Counted from the first letter of the stretch, positions 7,470 through 16,692 are shown. The stretch: DNA of 64,000 bases from Rickettsiella endosymbiont of Dermanyssus gallinae (GCF_019285595.1 NZ_CP079094.1:1-64000), one strand, 5' to 3'. Notes: a model not told the origin generated them from the sequence alone. A program made the numbers and translations.

Positions 7470-10052
7470 GTGTCTTCTACAACTCAATTTTTAAAGGCTT
7501 ATGAGCAACATGTACAGCTGCGTGCCAGTGAAGGGATAGGACCATTACCTTTGAGCGCTGAGCAGGTAGCAGAATTAGTTGAGCTCCTTAAAAGCCCACC
7601 ACAGGATGTTCAAGGCCCTTTTTTAGTTGAATTATTGAGCCAGCGTATAGCGCCTGGGGTTGATCCTGCCGCTTATGTTAAAGCCGCTTTCCTTGCTGCT
7701 TTGGCTAAAGGCGAAACAAAATCCCCTTTTATAGACCCTATTCAGGCGGTTGAATTACTGGGAACCATGTTAGGTGGTTATAATGTCCCTATTCTTATCG
7801 AATTACTGGATCATCCTAGTTTGGCAGATACCGCAGCAAAACAGCTGTCACATACCTTATTGATGTTTGACGCTTGCTACGATGTGATTGAAAAAGCCAA
7901 TACAGGAAATTTATTTGCTAAGCCGGTTATAGAGGCTTGGGCAAACGCTGCATGGTTTACTTCTAAGCCTGAAGTTCCTCACAAACTAACCGTATCGGTT
8001 TTTAAAGTATCAGGCGAAATTAATACGGATGACTTATCTCCAGCGACCGAGGCTTGGAGTCGGCCCGATATTCCACTACATAGTTTAGAAATGTTACGTA
8101 ACCGCATGCCAGAAGGGCTAGAAATAATCAGTGGTTTAAAATCCAAGGGTTATCCCATTGCTTTTGTAGGCGACGTTGTAGGGACCGGTTCATCCCGTAA
8201 ATCCGCGATTAATTCCGTATTATGGCATATGGGCGAGCCGATTCCATTTGTACCTAACAAACATCGTGGCGGTATCATTTTAGGTGGAACAATTGCCCCA
8301 ATTTTTCGTACAACCGCTGAAGATTCAGGCGCTTTTCCCATAGAAGTGGATGTTAGTGAATTAAATACGGGCGATGTTATCCATATTTATCCTTATGAAG
8401 GCCGGATAACCGATGAGCAAGGATTAGAAATAGCACGATTTGAAGTCAACCCCCCGTTACTGGATGCAGTACGTGCCGGCGGCCGAATTCCTTTGATTAT
8501 TGGACGATCCTTGACGGATAAAGTCTGTGAAGCAATGGGATTGTCTTTTTCGAATGCTTTTTATAGGCCAAAAATTGCCCAAGAAAGTGCAAAAGGGTTT
8601 ACTTTAGCGCAGAAAATGGTGGGTAAGGCCTGTGGCTTGGCCGGTATACGTCCAGGCACTTATTGCGAGCCTAAGATATCTGCCGTCGGCTCCCAAGATA
8701 CAACGGGTCCGATGACACGTGATGAGCTCAAAGAGCTTGCTTGTTTAGGGTTTTCAGCCGATTTGGTTATGCAAAGCTTTTGCCATACAGCGGCTTATCC
8801 CAAACCGGTTGATATTGAAACACAACATAGCTTACCGGATTTCTTTTCTTCACGTGGCGGTATTGTTTTACGCCCTGGCGATGGCATTATCCATTCCTGG
8901 CTTAACCGTATGTTGTTACCCGATACCGTAGGTACAGGTGGCGATTCACATACACGTTTTCCAATCGGTATTAGTTTTCCTGGTGGTTCAGGTGTCGTTG
9001 CTTTTGCAGCCGCGATGGGTGTGATGCCGTTGACGATGCCAGAGTCTGTATTAGTAAGATTTACAGGTCAAATACAACCAGGGATTACGCTACGAGATCT
9101 TGTGAATGCTATTCCCTATGTAGCATTACAACGAGGATTGCTAACCTTAGCGAGCAAGAATAAAGAAAATATATTTTCAGGTCGTATCTTAGAGATTGAA
9201 GGTTTACCTGATCTTAAGATTGAACAAGCTTTCGAATTTGCTGATGCATCGGCAGAACGTTCAGCCAATGGATGTACCGTGCGCTTAAATAAAGAGCCGG
9301 TCATTGAATATTTAAATTCGAATATTTCTTTATTAAAATGGATGATAACCAATGGCTATCAAGATGTACGTAGTTTGCAACGCCGTATTGATGCGATGCA
9401 ACATTGGTTACTTAATCCCGTCTTATTAGAACCCGATACTGATGCTGAATATGCAGAAGTGATTGATATCGATCTGAATCAAATTACAGAGCCTTTATTA
9501 GCCTGCCCAAATGATCCGGATAATATTAAACCCTTATCCGAAGTAGCAAAGACAAAGGTAGATGAAGTTTTTATAGGTTCTTGCATGACAAACATAGGGC
9601 ATTATCGTGCGGCAGGAAGCTTATTAAAGAATGTTACTGGGCATCTACCTAGTATTTTGTGGATAGCACCACCTACAAAAATGGATGCCCATCAGCTAAT
9701 GCAAGAAGGTTATTACGCTATTTACGGATCAGTAGGTGCTCGAACCGAAATGCCTGGGTGCTCATTATGTATGGGTAATCAAGCAAGAGTACAGAATGGC
9801 GCGACTGTTGTTTCAACCTCAACGCGAAACTTCCCTAATCGTATGGGAAAAGGCGCTAATGTTTACTTAGCTTCTGCGGAACTTTCTGCCATAACAGCAA
9901 CCTTAGGTTATCTTCCTAGTACAGAAGAATATAAGGAAAAAATACAGTTTATAAACACAATGGCAGATGATTTATACCGATACTTAAATTTTGATCAAAT
10001 GGCGGATTATCAAACTGTTTCAAAGGAAGTCAGTGTATTAGCTGATAAGTGA
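7470..10052 (+). CDS. acnB: Aconitate hydratase B
   Basis: AcnB interconverts citrate and isocitrate in the TCA cycle, may also act on 2-methylaconitate, and can bind mRNA when its iron-sulfur cluster is lost. About 860 residues match E. coli AcnB (865). The N-terminal HEAT-like domain comes first, then the swivel domain (residues about 170-375, with VGTGSSRKSAINSVLWHMGEP), then the catalytic domains. Cluster ligands are in FIGSCMTNIGHYRAAG and GCSLCMGNQARV. I prefer GTG at 7470 because GTGGGG lies 7 bp upstream; GTG at 7458 would add four residues. It is divergent from yggS and probably monocistronic. Confidence 0.97.
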   Translation: MSSTTQFLKAYEQHVQLRASEGIGPLPLSAEQVAELVELLKSPPQDVQGPFLVELLSQRIAPGVDPAAYVKAAFLAALAKGETKSPFIDPIQAVELLGTMLGGYNVPILIELLDHPSLADTAAKQLSHTLLMFDACYDVIEKANTGNLFAKPVIEAWANAAWFTSKPEVPHKLTVSVFKVSGEINTDDLSPATEAWSRPDIPLHSLEMLRNRMPEGLEIISGLKSKGYPIAFVGDVVGTGSSRKSAINSVLWHMGEPIPFVPNKHRGGIILGGTIAPIFRTTAEDSGAFPIEVDVSELNTGDVIHIYPYEGRITDEQGLEIARFEVNPPLLDAVRAGGRIPLIIGRSLTDKVCEAMGLSFSNAFYRPKIAQESAKGFTLAQKMVGKACGLAGIRPGTYCEPKISAVGSQDTTGPMTRDELKELACLGFSADLVMQSFCHTAAYPKPVDIETQHSLPDFFSSRGGIVLRPGDGIIHSWLNRMLLPDTVGTGGDSHTRFPIGISFPGGSGVVAFAAAMGVMPLTMPESVLVRFTGQIQPGITLRDLVNAIPYVALQRGLLTLASKNKENIFSGRILEIEGLPDLKIEQAFEFADASAERSANGCTVRLNKEPVIEYLNSNISLLKWMITNGYQDVRSLQRRIDAMQHWLLNPVLLEPDTDAEYAEVIDIDLNQITEPLLACPNDPDNIKPLSEVAKTKVDEVFIGSCMTNIGHYRAAGSLLKNVTGHLPSILWIAPPTKMDAHQLMQEGYYAIYGSVGARTEMPGCSLCMGNQARVQNGATVVSTSTRNFPNRMGKGANVYLASAELSAITATLGYLPSTEEYKEKIQFINTMADDLYRYLNFDQMADYQTVSKEVSVLADK

Positions 10053-10098
10053 AGCGTTTACTAGGAAAACGGAAGGATAGCTTGGGAGTTCTAAGGAT

Positions 10099-10475
10099 TT
10101 GAACACAGTTTTTTTATATTTATAGGCGCTGGCCTAGGTGGCGTTTTACGCTACGGCATATCAAACGGTGTTTATAGGCTCTTTAAACCGCAGTTTCCTA
10201 TTGGCACGTTAATTGTCAATATAAGTGGTTGCTTTTTGATGGGACTGTTATTTGTTTTCCTATTAGATCGTTTTGAGCAGTTTAGCTCCGAATTAAGGGC
10301 ATTATTATTAGTTGGTATGTTGGGCGGGTATACCACCTTTTCTTCTTTCTCAATAGAAACGATTAATTTATTTGAGAATGGCCATTGGCTAAATGCCGTT
10401 ATGAATATTTTTCTTGGAGTAGGGTTATGTTTAATCGCTACATGGTTCGGCGTTGTCATGGGAAGAAGTTTATGA
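10099..10475 (+). pseudogene. crcB: Fluoride ion channel Fluc/CrcB, frameshifted near the N-terminus
   Basis: CrcB proteins are small dimeric channels that export fluoride. The frame ending at 10475 reads FIGAGLGGVLRYG, GTLIVNISGCFLMG and GGYTTFSSFSIET, the hallmark motifs including the conserved Asn and Thr-Phe-Ser-Ser-Phe segment, but it has no start codon before a stop at 10092. A TTG at 10099 begins a matching start (NTV) in another frame. The frames meet at a run of seven T (10109-10115); eight would join them into a normal 126-residue protein. So the gene carries a one-base homopolymer deletion, a sequencing error, or relies on slippage. Confidence 0.82.
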
Positions 10476-10777
10476 AGACAATGGATATTGTGGTGGTGAG
10501 AATTTATATAACGGAGGGTTCTCATCTTTTAAGTAAAATAGTTGATTACTTAAAGTCAGAAGCGCATGTTCCGGGAATGAGTGTATTTCGGGCCATTAAT
10601 GGTTTTGGAGAAACCGGAAATTCTACGCCTTCATTGGTCGATCTTTCTCTTAGTTTGCCTCTTGTGATCGAATTTTTTGACGCTGATAACGGCAAAGTAG
10701 AAAAAATAGTAGAGTATTTGAGTAAAATCGTAAAGCCAGGACATATTATTTTTTGGGATGCGAAAACCACAGGCTAA
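10472..10777 (+). CDS. DUF190 family protein
   Basis: The 101-residue product has the DUF190 pattern: an N-terminal beta-strand, EGSHLLSKIVDYLK, GMSVFRAINGFGE, a middle block DLPLVIEFFD-like (LSLPLVIEFFDAD) and a second helical repeat ending PGHIIFWDAK. These proteins resemble PII-like ferredoxin folds and often sit beside crcB, where a regulatory or accessory role in fluoride export is suspected but not proven. The ATG at 10472 overlaps the crcB stop as ATGA, so the two are translationally coupled. An upstream frame extension to 10385 is not used because it lies inside crcB and lacks homology. Confidence 0.85.
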   Translation: MKTMDIVVVRIYITEGSHLLSKIVDYLKSEAHVPGMSVFRAINGFGETGNSTPSLVDLSLSLPLVIEFFDADNGKVEKIVEYLSKIVKPGHIIFWDAKTTG

Positions 10778-10798
10778 AAAAACGGCTCAGTAATAGGC

Positions 10799-11518
10799 TT
10801 ATATTTTTATATATTTAAAAATTTTTTCTGGAATCAATCGGATTATTAACATAATGACTCGCCATATTTTTGGAATATAAACACTTTCTTTTCCTTTATC
10901 TAAGGCTTTGATGATTTTTAACCCCGTTTTTTGCGGGCAGGCAGCTAAGAATATGGGGTAGCTTCCACCAAATGTCATTTTTGTATCGATTAAACCCAAT
11001 TTAACCGTGAGTACATGGATTTGATGGGCGGTTAAAGAACCGCGTAGACCTTGTAAATAAGTGGTTAATGCCGATTTGCTTGCGCCATAGACATAATTAC
11101 TTTGACGTCCCCTATCGCCAGCCACAGAACTGAGTCCAATGATAAATCCTTTTTTTTGTGAAACTAAGTAATTAGCACAAATATCTAATATTGAAACGGC
11201 ACCTGAAAAATTAGCGGCGATAATGTCTGTATGAGGATATTTTTTGTCTAGAGATCCCACAGCCATTAATACGCCCTGTAGACTACCTATTTTTTCCAAT
11301 ACTTTTTTGAAGAAATCCGGGTGTGAGTCAAATGCGGTAATATCAAAATAGGAATAATAAACCTGCGTTTTAAACCGTATTTGTAAATCTTTTGATAGGC
11401 GCTCTAGTTCAAGCAAATTACGGCCGGCTAGAAAAAGTGAATATCCGCGCGCTGCAAAAATTTCAGCGCAGGCTTTAGCTATAGAAGAGGTGGCACCTAA
11501 AATTAAAATAGATTGCAT
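10799..11518 (-). CDS. Short-chain dehydrogenase/reductase, DprE2-like
   Basis: An NAD(P)-dependent oxidoreductase of 239 residues. The cofactor loop GATSSIAKACAE (8-19) is the variant seen in DprE2-like reductases rather than the classic TGxxxGIG. Catalytic residues are Ser in LSSVAG (130-131), Y144 and K148 in YGASK. A C-terminal hydrophobic segment (IMLIIRLIPEKIFKYI) may associate with the membrane. DprE2 reduces a keto-sugar on a polyprenyl phosphate carrier; that role here is inference. The upstream gene, now a membrane-protein stub, overlapped this start by 16 bp, so it was the second gene of an operon whose promoter may be lost. Confidence 0.85.
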   Translation of the reverse strand: MQSILILGATSSIAKACAEIFAARGYSLFLAGRNLLELERLSKDLQIRFKTQVYYSYFDITAFDSHPDFFKKVLEKIGSLQGVLMAVGSLDKKYPHTDIIAANFSGAVSILDICANYLVSQKKGFIIGLSSVAGDRGRQSNYVYGASKSALTTYLQGLRGSLTAHQIHVLTVKLGLIDTKMTFGGSYPIFLAACPQKTGLKIIKALDKGKESVYIPKIWRVIMLIIRLIPEKIFKYIKI

Positions 11519-11899
11519 GATGATAAGGATAACCCTTTATAAGGGAACAGATAGCTAAAAACTATAGCAAAAAATCGTGCATATAAAAACAACAGAAAAA
11601 ATATACCGGCGATGAGACAGGAAAGCATTGTGAAAGCAATGCGAAGTCGAAGAGCCCGCGATAGGCGTGCGTTGACGGGCGAAGCAGGAAACGCATCACG
11701 CCGTAAAGTCATTTGTGGGAGGCACGGGCATGAACTCCGAAGGAGTGAGTGCGTGCCGGACGCAGGACGTATCGCGGCCTAATTTCAGTCGCGTCATGCG
11801 AACGAATTTCGGGGACACGATGGCCGAAATTCTTCGGGAGCATAGCGACTCACTTGATTTGTTGCTAAAATAGAGTTCTAAAGCGCTAACCGCATTTTT
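11503..11899 (-). pseudogene. C-terminal remnant of a membrane protein, interrupted by element copy A
   Basis: With the 247-bp element removed, a frame runs from within the lysR 3' end (about 11899) to a stop at 11503. It encodes a hydrophobic helix (GIFFLLFLYARFFAIVF) and the ending SYLFPYKGLSLSSCNLF. The 3' end overlaps the SDR start, as in a real coupled operon. No start codon or N-terminal part remains, so the gene was cut down before or with the element insertion. A UbiA-like or other polyprenyl-sugar membrane protein would fit the SDR context, but the stub is too short to identify. Confidence 0.6.
11610..11856 (+). mobile_element. 247-bp GC-rich insertion element, copy A
   Basis: This is one of five near-identical copies; plus orientation is defined here as reading CGATGAGACAGG at the left and ending CGACTCACTTG. 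It is clearly richer in GC than its surroundings. Hairpins visible in this copy are GCATTG/CAATGC at 11625-11642, a stem GGCACG/CGTGCC with inner ACTCC/GGAGT at 11721-11757, and a 9-bp stem GAATTTCGG/CCGAAATTC at 11804-11832. There is no transposase; a short frame of about 56 codons inside is probably not a gene. Copies A, D and E are identical by eye. Confidence 0.93.
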
Positions 11900-12800
11900 T
11901 TAGGAATTCAGAGATAACGGTGGATTGGTATTTTTCTTTGTGAATTAAGATGTGAAATTCACGGCTTAGGTTTAAAAAAGGAGTCCTTAGTTCTATTAAT
12001 TTGTTACTCTTTAAGTGTTCTCCCACGACGACTCTAGAAAGACAGCTAATGCCTAGGCCGGCTTGCGTAGCCTGTTTAAGCGCTTCCGTATCATCTAGTT
12101 CTAAAAAAGGTCTTATTTTTCCACCAATAGCCTCTTCTAGTTTTCCACGGGTTTGGGAGTTTGTTTCTCGAAGTAGCCAGCGTGCATTAACGATATCAGA
12201 TAAAGTAAGCTTCTTTTTTTTACTTAAAGGGTTTTTTGGAGAAGCGACAATCACAAGTTCATCTTTTCGCCAGGGATAGGTATTAACTTTGTCAGAATAA
12301 CAATTGGCCTCTATGAGCGCTACATCAATATGGAACGAAAGTAACTTAGATAAAATAACTTCTGTGTTGGCTATTTCTAATTTAATTTGTATGTTTTGAT
12401 GTTCAGCAGTAAATTCAGAAATAAGCTGAGGTAATAGGTAGTTACCAATAGTCTTGCTTGCGCCTATGACCAATTGACCGGATAAATTATCTTTTTTATT
12501 TTCAGTCATCATATCTTTAAGTTCTTTTATTTGAGATATGATAGTAGTTGCTTTAGGTAATAAAGACCGGCCTCTTTCATTTAAAAACAATTGTTTTCCA
12601 TGTCTATCAAAGATAGAACCTTCCAATTGTTCTTCAAGTGTTGCAAGTGCCATACTGCAAGCCGATTGTGAAAGAAACATTTTTTTAGCGGCATGACTAA
12701 CATTTCCAGACTTTGCAATTGCAACAAACACTTCGAGTTGTTTTAGAGTTATACGCATAGTTTTTAAAATTTTTATTACTAAATTAATTTCCTTTAACAT
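11886..12800 (-). CDS. LysR-family transcriptional regulator
   Basis: The 304-residue protein has an N-terminal winged HTH (from MRITLKQLEVFVAIAKSGNVSHAAKKMFLSQSACSMALATLEEQL, broken here at convenience into MRITLKQLEVF, NVSHAAKKMFLSQSA and SMALATLEEQL) and a C-terminal effector-binding domain from about residue 100. The strong RHGKQLFLNERGR segment resembles YeiE-like members. The alternative ATG at 12758 begins MRITLKQLEVF, the usual LysR N-terminus; neither start has a clear ribosome site. Its usual divergent target is missing because an island lies upstream, so its regulon cannot be guessed. Its last codons overlap the stub of the membrane-protein gene. Confidence 0.93.
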   Translation of the reverse strand: MLKEINLVIKILKTMRITLKQLEVFVAIAKSGNVSHAAKKMFLSQSACSMALATLEEQLEGSIFDRHGKQLFLNERGRSLLPKATTIISQIKELKDMMTENKKDNLSGQLVIGASKTIGNYLLPQLISEFTAEHQNIQIKLEIANTEVILSKLLSFHIDVALIEANCYSDKVNTYPWRKDELVIVASPKNPLSKKKKLTLSDIVNARWLLRETNSQTRGKLEEAIGGKIRPFLELDDTEALKQATQAGLGISCLSRVVVGEHLKSNKLIELRTPFLNLSREFHILIHKEKYQSTVISEFLKKCG

Positions 12801-13216
12801 TTTGTTAAGGAATGCTTAATAAAACCATAATACCGGATTAATATTCCTGTGACTATAATTCTTATCAAATATATATTTATCAGTATAAGGCTTAAAATGT
12901 AGCTATATTTTTTTGATATGAGTTAATTTCGTTATTTATTTTTAAGCAATACACAGTATTGCAAAAAACAGCAACGGTATTAGATTCTTTTAAAAATTTA
13001 ACAGAGAAAATAATAAATAAAAAAATTATTATTTGTTTGATTTATTTTAAATAAGACTGTAATGAAAGTAAGTGTTTGATAGGTTTCTACAACATGCGAG
13101 ATTCAATTATGTAGAAGTGTTTCAGTATAAAAGCTAATTTAGCTTAAAACTTTTCCTATAAACTTTGATACATTAGAAATTGATTTGAGAGTAGTTATCG
13201 ATAAGGCGTTGATCAT
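12801..13216. other. AT-rich intergenic region before the first island
   Basis: About 416 bp of very AT-rich sequence between lysR and the first tRNA-Thr half. I see no gene, no strong terminator and no repeat; it probably holds the lysR promoter. Confidence 0.5.
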
Positions 13217-13263
13217 TGGTGCCGAAACCAGGAGTCGAACCCGGGACCTACTGATTACAAATC
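13217..13263 (-). other. Attachment site 1: 3' half of tRNA-Thr(UGU)
   Basis: Read on the minus strand, this 47-bp block runs from the anticodon loop TTTGTAA through the T-arm (CCGGG, loop TTCGACT, CCTGG) to the acceptor TTTCGGC and ACCA. It matches the 3' part of thrU-type tRNA-Thr with anticodon UGU. The D-arm and 5' acceptor strand are absent, so it is not a functional tRNA. Identical blocks lie at 21305 and 60233. Site-specific integrases use exactly this part of tRNA genes as att core; an integrase gene starts 120 bp away. Confidence 0.9.
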
Positions 13264-13406
13264 GGGACATGTTCTTGTTTCAAAGATTTTCACTGCATTT
13301 CTATATTTTCATAAAAACTCTATTTTTATAGCATAAAAAAAATAGTTGCTGTATTATAATGTTTCATCTGTTTTCATAATAATACAGTGCTTGCCATGCT
13401 ATTAGA

Positions 13407-13426
13407 GGAACCCCGAAAGGAACCCC
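13407..13426. repeat. Paired GGAACCCC repeats, left end of island
   Basis: Two direct GGAACCCC octamers start 12 bp apart. The same pair with the same spacing lies at 21217-21236 at the other end of the island. They may be arm-type integrase-binding sites; this pair also falls in the first codons of the integrase frame. Confidence 0.6.
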
Positions 13427-14429
13427 AAAAAGAAAACTCTCGTTTTACAGATAAGCTAATTAAGTCACTTAAGCCAAAGCCACAACGTTATGACGTAAGA
13501 GAAAAAAGTGGCCAAGGGTTTGGTATTAGAGTTTTCCCTAGTAATCAGAAATCTTGGGTTTTTCTTTATCATTTTGAAGGTAAAAAGAAAAGGATGACGT
13601 TAGGAACTTATCCTCTCGTTTCCTTAAATGAGGCACGCCAAAAGCATTTTGAAGCATTACGTGTATTAAGCAGTGGGAAAGACCCTAACGTAATCAAACA
13701 AGAAACCCAGCTTGCTTCAAAAAATGCAGAGACCATACCCGGTCTTATTGAAGAGTATTTAGAAAAATGGGCTAAAAAACGTAAACGATCCTGGAAAGAA
13801 GACGAGCGTATATTAAAGAAAGATGTACTTTCAGTTTGGGGAAAGAAAAAAGCTAAAGATATAAAGAAACATGATGTTATTTCTTTATTAGATAAAGTGA
13901 TTGAACGAGGCTCTCCGATCGCGGCTAATAGGACACTAGCAGTCATTCGTAAAATGTTTAATTTTGCGGTTGAACGCTCGATACTTCCTATAACTCCCTG
14001 TTACAATATGAAAGCCCCTGCATTAGAGAATCAAAGAGATCGTGTACTTTCTTTTGATGAGATTCGTTTTTTTTGGGTTGGGCTAGATAAATTTAGTTGT
14101 TCAGAGTTGATTAAGTTAGCCCTAAAGCTACAGTTAACGACAGCACAAAGAAAAGGAGAAGTTGTGTCGGCCGAATGGAAAGAAATGGATTTAAAAACAG
14201 GGTGGTGGACGATTCCTAGTCATAAGGCAAAGAACCGAAATGCACACCGCGTACCGTTGTCAAAATTAGCGCTTTCTCTATTGGTAGAGTTGAAAAAATA
14301 TTCTGGTCATACGTCTTGGCTGTTTCCTTCCCGTGTCGGAAATCAGTCTTTAACAGGCTCGTCTATTGATCATGCATTACTTAAAAATCTACAGATTCTT
14401 GACTCTGCTAAATCCTTTACACCACATGA

Positions 14430-14676
14430 CAAGTGAGTCGCTATGCTCCCGAAGAATTTCGGCCATCGTGTCCCCGAAATCCGTTCGCATGACGCGACTG
14501 AAATTAGGCCGCGATACGTCCTGCGTCCGGCACGCACTCACTCCTTCGGAGTTCATGCCCGTGCCTCCCACAAATGACTTTACGGCGTGATGCGTTTCCT
14601 GCTTCGCCCGTCAACGCACGCCTATCGCGGGCTCTTCGACTTCGCATTGCTTTCACAATGCTTTCCTGTCTCATCG
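14430..14676 (-). mobile_element. 247-bp insertion element, copy B
   Basis: Inverted relative to copy A, inside the integrase between the His-Asp and Leu-Arg-Arg codons of its catalytic motif. The bases flanking it, CATGA and TTTGCGCC, join without gap or duplication to restore the reading frame. It differs from copies A, D and E by one base visible by eye (G for A in the left arm of the 9-bp stem). Confidence 0.95.
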
Positions 14677-14878
14677 TTTGCGCCGTACAGCGGCAAGCCA
14701 TATAGCTAGCTTGGGTACTTCACGATTGGTAGTGAGCAAGCTTTTAAACCATGTTGAAAAAGGTGTTACCGCTATCTATGACCGTCATAGCTATGATAAA
14801 GAAAAGAGACACGCTATAGCGGTGTGGGGAGAAAAATTAGAGGAAATTATATTCGTCAAATAAAATAAGGAAATAGTA

Positions 14879-16058
14879 ATGTTTGATGTTAATAAGAACG
14901 ATCTGACGCTACTTACAATGGAATATAATGAAGAAAACGTCAAAAAAATTCTAATGGAAGCAGTAAAAGATAATATTAAATTATATGCTCAACATCCTAG
15001 AAAGAATTATTTTTTAGCTATTTCATCTGGCTCTATAGATAAAATAAGAAAGAATCATCCTCACTCAGCTCGTATTGTGCTGGGAAATTTCTGTTATGCG
15101 AACCCTTTGGATAGTTTAACTGATACGACAGATATTGGTTTTAATGATTTATGGATCAATAAAAAAGAAGTCGATAGTTTTCTCAATAAATTAGCAGAAA
15201 TATCAGGAACTAAAGTAGACTCTGAAAAACTTAACCATAATATAGAAAATAAAATGTTAGGTATTGGCAGAGATGAATTATCTTATTTGATAAAAAAATA
15301 TGAAGAAAAACATGTCAACAAGATTTTATATGCAGCCATGGAAGGGAAAATTAAACTTTATATTCTACATACTTTAGCAGATATTATTTTACCTATCTCT
15401 CCTGAAAAGATAGAGGCTATGGTTATTAATTACCCGGAGGGAGTGGAAATTGAATTAGAAGCCTCTGACAAATACTTCAATCCACATAGGGTGAGGCAAT
15501 GGAGTGGAGCTTTACAAGTGAGTCGCTATGCTCCCGAAGAATTTCGGCCATGGTGTCCCCGAAATTCGTTCGCATGACGCGACTGAAATTAGGCCGCGAT
15601 ACGTCCTGCGTCCGGCACGCACTCACTCCTTCGGAGTTCATGCCCGTGCCTCCCACAAATGACTTTACGGCGTGATGCGTTTCCTGCTTCGCCCGTCAAC
15701 GCACGCCTATCGCGGGCTCTTCGACTTCGCATTGCTTTCACAATGCTTTCCTGTCTCATCGGTGGAATCATCCTCTAAGGGGAATAGAGCAGGTTTTAAG
15801 GACGAGTCGCACCATAAAATGACTTCAGGGGACTATTATGTTTTCCCAGAAACTTATAGAAAGGAGCTATGTAAAGGATTTGAGCCACAAGCAGTCACAG
15901 CACTTTTGCTTAGGAAAAGTTTTTTGTTAGAACACCCATCAAGTGGTCAAGTAGATGCATCAATCTATGTTCCTGCATTAGGTAGAACCGCTCGTTTGTA
16001 TCATTTTGCTGCGCACATTATTGGTCCTAAGGAAGAAGAAAAAACGAGAGTTAGCTAA
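14879..16058 (+). pseudogene. Hypothetical protein with primase-like C-terminus, split by element copy C
   Basis: Two frames (14879-15514 and 15762-16058) join in phase when the 247-bp element is removed, giving 310 residues. The N-terminal part is unrecognised and contains two related blocks of about 50 residues (around EENVKKILMEAVKDNIKLY and EKHVNKILYAAMEGKIKLY). The C-terminal 99 residues, with KGNRAGFK, YYVFPETYRKELCKGF and an ending LYHFAAHIIG, resemble the C-terminal end of DUF927-type island primases/helicases. It may be one gene, or a chimera from recombination between two element copies. It follows the integrase by 15 bp and precedes iteron-like repeats. Confidence 0.65.
15515..15761 (-). 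mobile_element. 247-bp insertion element, copy C
   Basis: Same orientation as copy B. Flanks GGAGCTTTA and GTGGAATCATCC join without gap to keep the frame open. One base differs from copies A, D and E (in the loop of the 9-bp hairpin). It is only 838 bp from copy B. Confidence 0.95.
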
Positions 16059-16065
16059 AAAGGTG

Positions 16066-16222
16066 TGTGAGGGATGTGAGAGTTGTGAGAAATTTAGCTT
16101 TCCATAAAAAAATGAACAACTAGCTCACAAATCTCACAAGTGGAAAAAGTAAAGTTGAGAGACAATATCTCCGTTAACACTTTGATTTTAAAGGGTTTTT
16201 AGATCTCACAAATCTCACGGGC
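16066..16222. repeat. Iteron-like TGTGAG/CTCACA repeat cluster
   Basis: Three TGTGAG hexamers start at 16066, 16075 and 16084, a 9-bp period. They are followed by two inverted pairs with the same 9-bp period: CTCACAAAT-CTCACA from 16124 and again from 16205. The cluster fills the gap between the primase-like gene and the DUF5681 gene. Clustered short repeats next to a primase gene are typical of replication origins in P4-like islands; an operator array is the alternative. Function is inference. Confidence 0.6.
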
Positions 16223-16263
16223 TATTTTTGCTAATCCTGAAAAATAGAGGGAATATACAGAAA

Positions 16264-16692
16264 ATGAAATACCAACCAGGCCAAAGCGGTAACCCCAAAG
16301 GCAAACCGAAGGGAACGTTAAACAAAAAGACACGATGGTTGCAATTACTTGAGTCTCATGCGGATAAGCTGGTAGCGCAAGCGATTGAATTAGCACAATC
16401 AGGTGATGCTAATACCTTACGTTTTTGCTTGGAACGATTAATTCCTAAAGCCAAAGCTAGACCCGTTAACCTAACGTTACCTAAGGATCTGTATAAGTCA
16501 GGCGCTTTACTGGAAGCAGGTAACGCTATTTTAAGGGATGTGGTTAAACAGGAAATAACCCCCGACCAGGCCAAATCACTAATGAGTGTCCTGACAGCCT
16601 ATCGAGATACTAGCTTAATGGAAAAACTAAGCCAGGAAATTAGTGAACTCAAAGCAGCGTTAAAAAACCAGGAAAAAGAAAAGGTATTTTAG
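16264..16692 (+). CDS. DUF5681 domain protein
   Basis: The 142-residue product starts MKYQPGQSGNPKGKPKGT, the hallmark N-terminus of DUF5681 proteins found in phages and islands, often near terminase or integrase genes. A helical middle (LESHADKLVAQAIELAQSGD, LRFCLERLIPKAKARP) and a coiled-coil tail (SLMEKLSQEISELKAALKN) follow. The function of the family is not established; a DNA-binding or packaging role has been suggested from context. ATG 16264 is preferred over an upstream TTG at 16228 because the conserved N-terminus begins there. Confidence 0.8.
   Translation: MKYQPGQSGNPKGKPKGTLNKKTRWLQLLESHADKLVAQAIELAQSGDANTLRFCLERLIPKAKARPVNLTLPKDLYKSGALLEAGNAILRDVVKQEITPDQAKSLMSVLTAYRDTSLMEKLSQEISELKAALKNQEKEKVF

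Larger units (their letters stand above)
13387..14863 (+). pseudogene. int: P4-type tyrosine integrase split by element copy B
   Basis: The enzyme would integrate and excise the island at tRNA-Thr. The N-terminal arm-binding DUF4102 domain includes GFGIRVFPSNQKSWVF and RMTLGTYPLVSLNEAR. The catalytic core has the first Arg in TAQRKGEVVSAEW, then FTPHD, where element B (14430-14676) intervenes. The frame resumes with LRRTAASHIASLG and the nucleophile Tyr in IYDRHSYDKEKR. Removing exactly 247 bp rebuilds the motif HDLRRTAASH and a 409-residue protein of normal length. As read, the protein stops within the element, losing the second Arg and the Tyr, so it should be inactive. The start is GTG 13387 or ATG 13396. 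Confidence 0.93.

Noticed and set aside
11611-11811. A frame of about 56-65 codons inside every 247-bp element
   Set aside because: It appears only because the element is GC-rich and repeated; its start and downstream parts vary by copy, it has no ribosome site, and single-base differences are not silent-biased. I treat it as spurious.
13217-13263. A complete tRNA-Thr gene
   Set aside because: Only the part from anticodon loop to CCA is present here and at the two other copies; the D-arm and 5' acceptor strand are missing.
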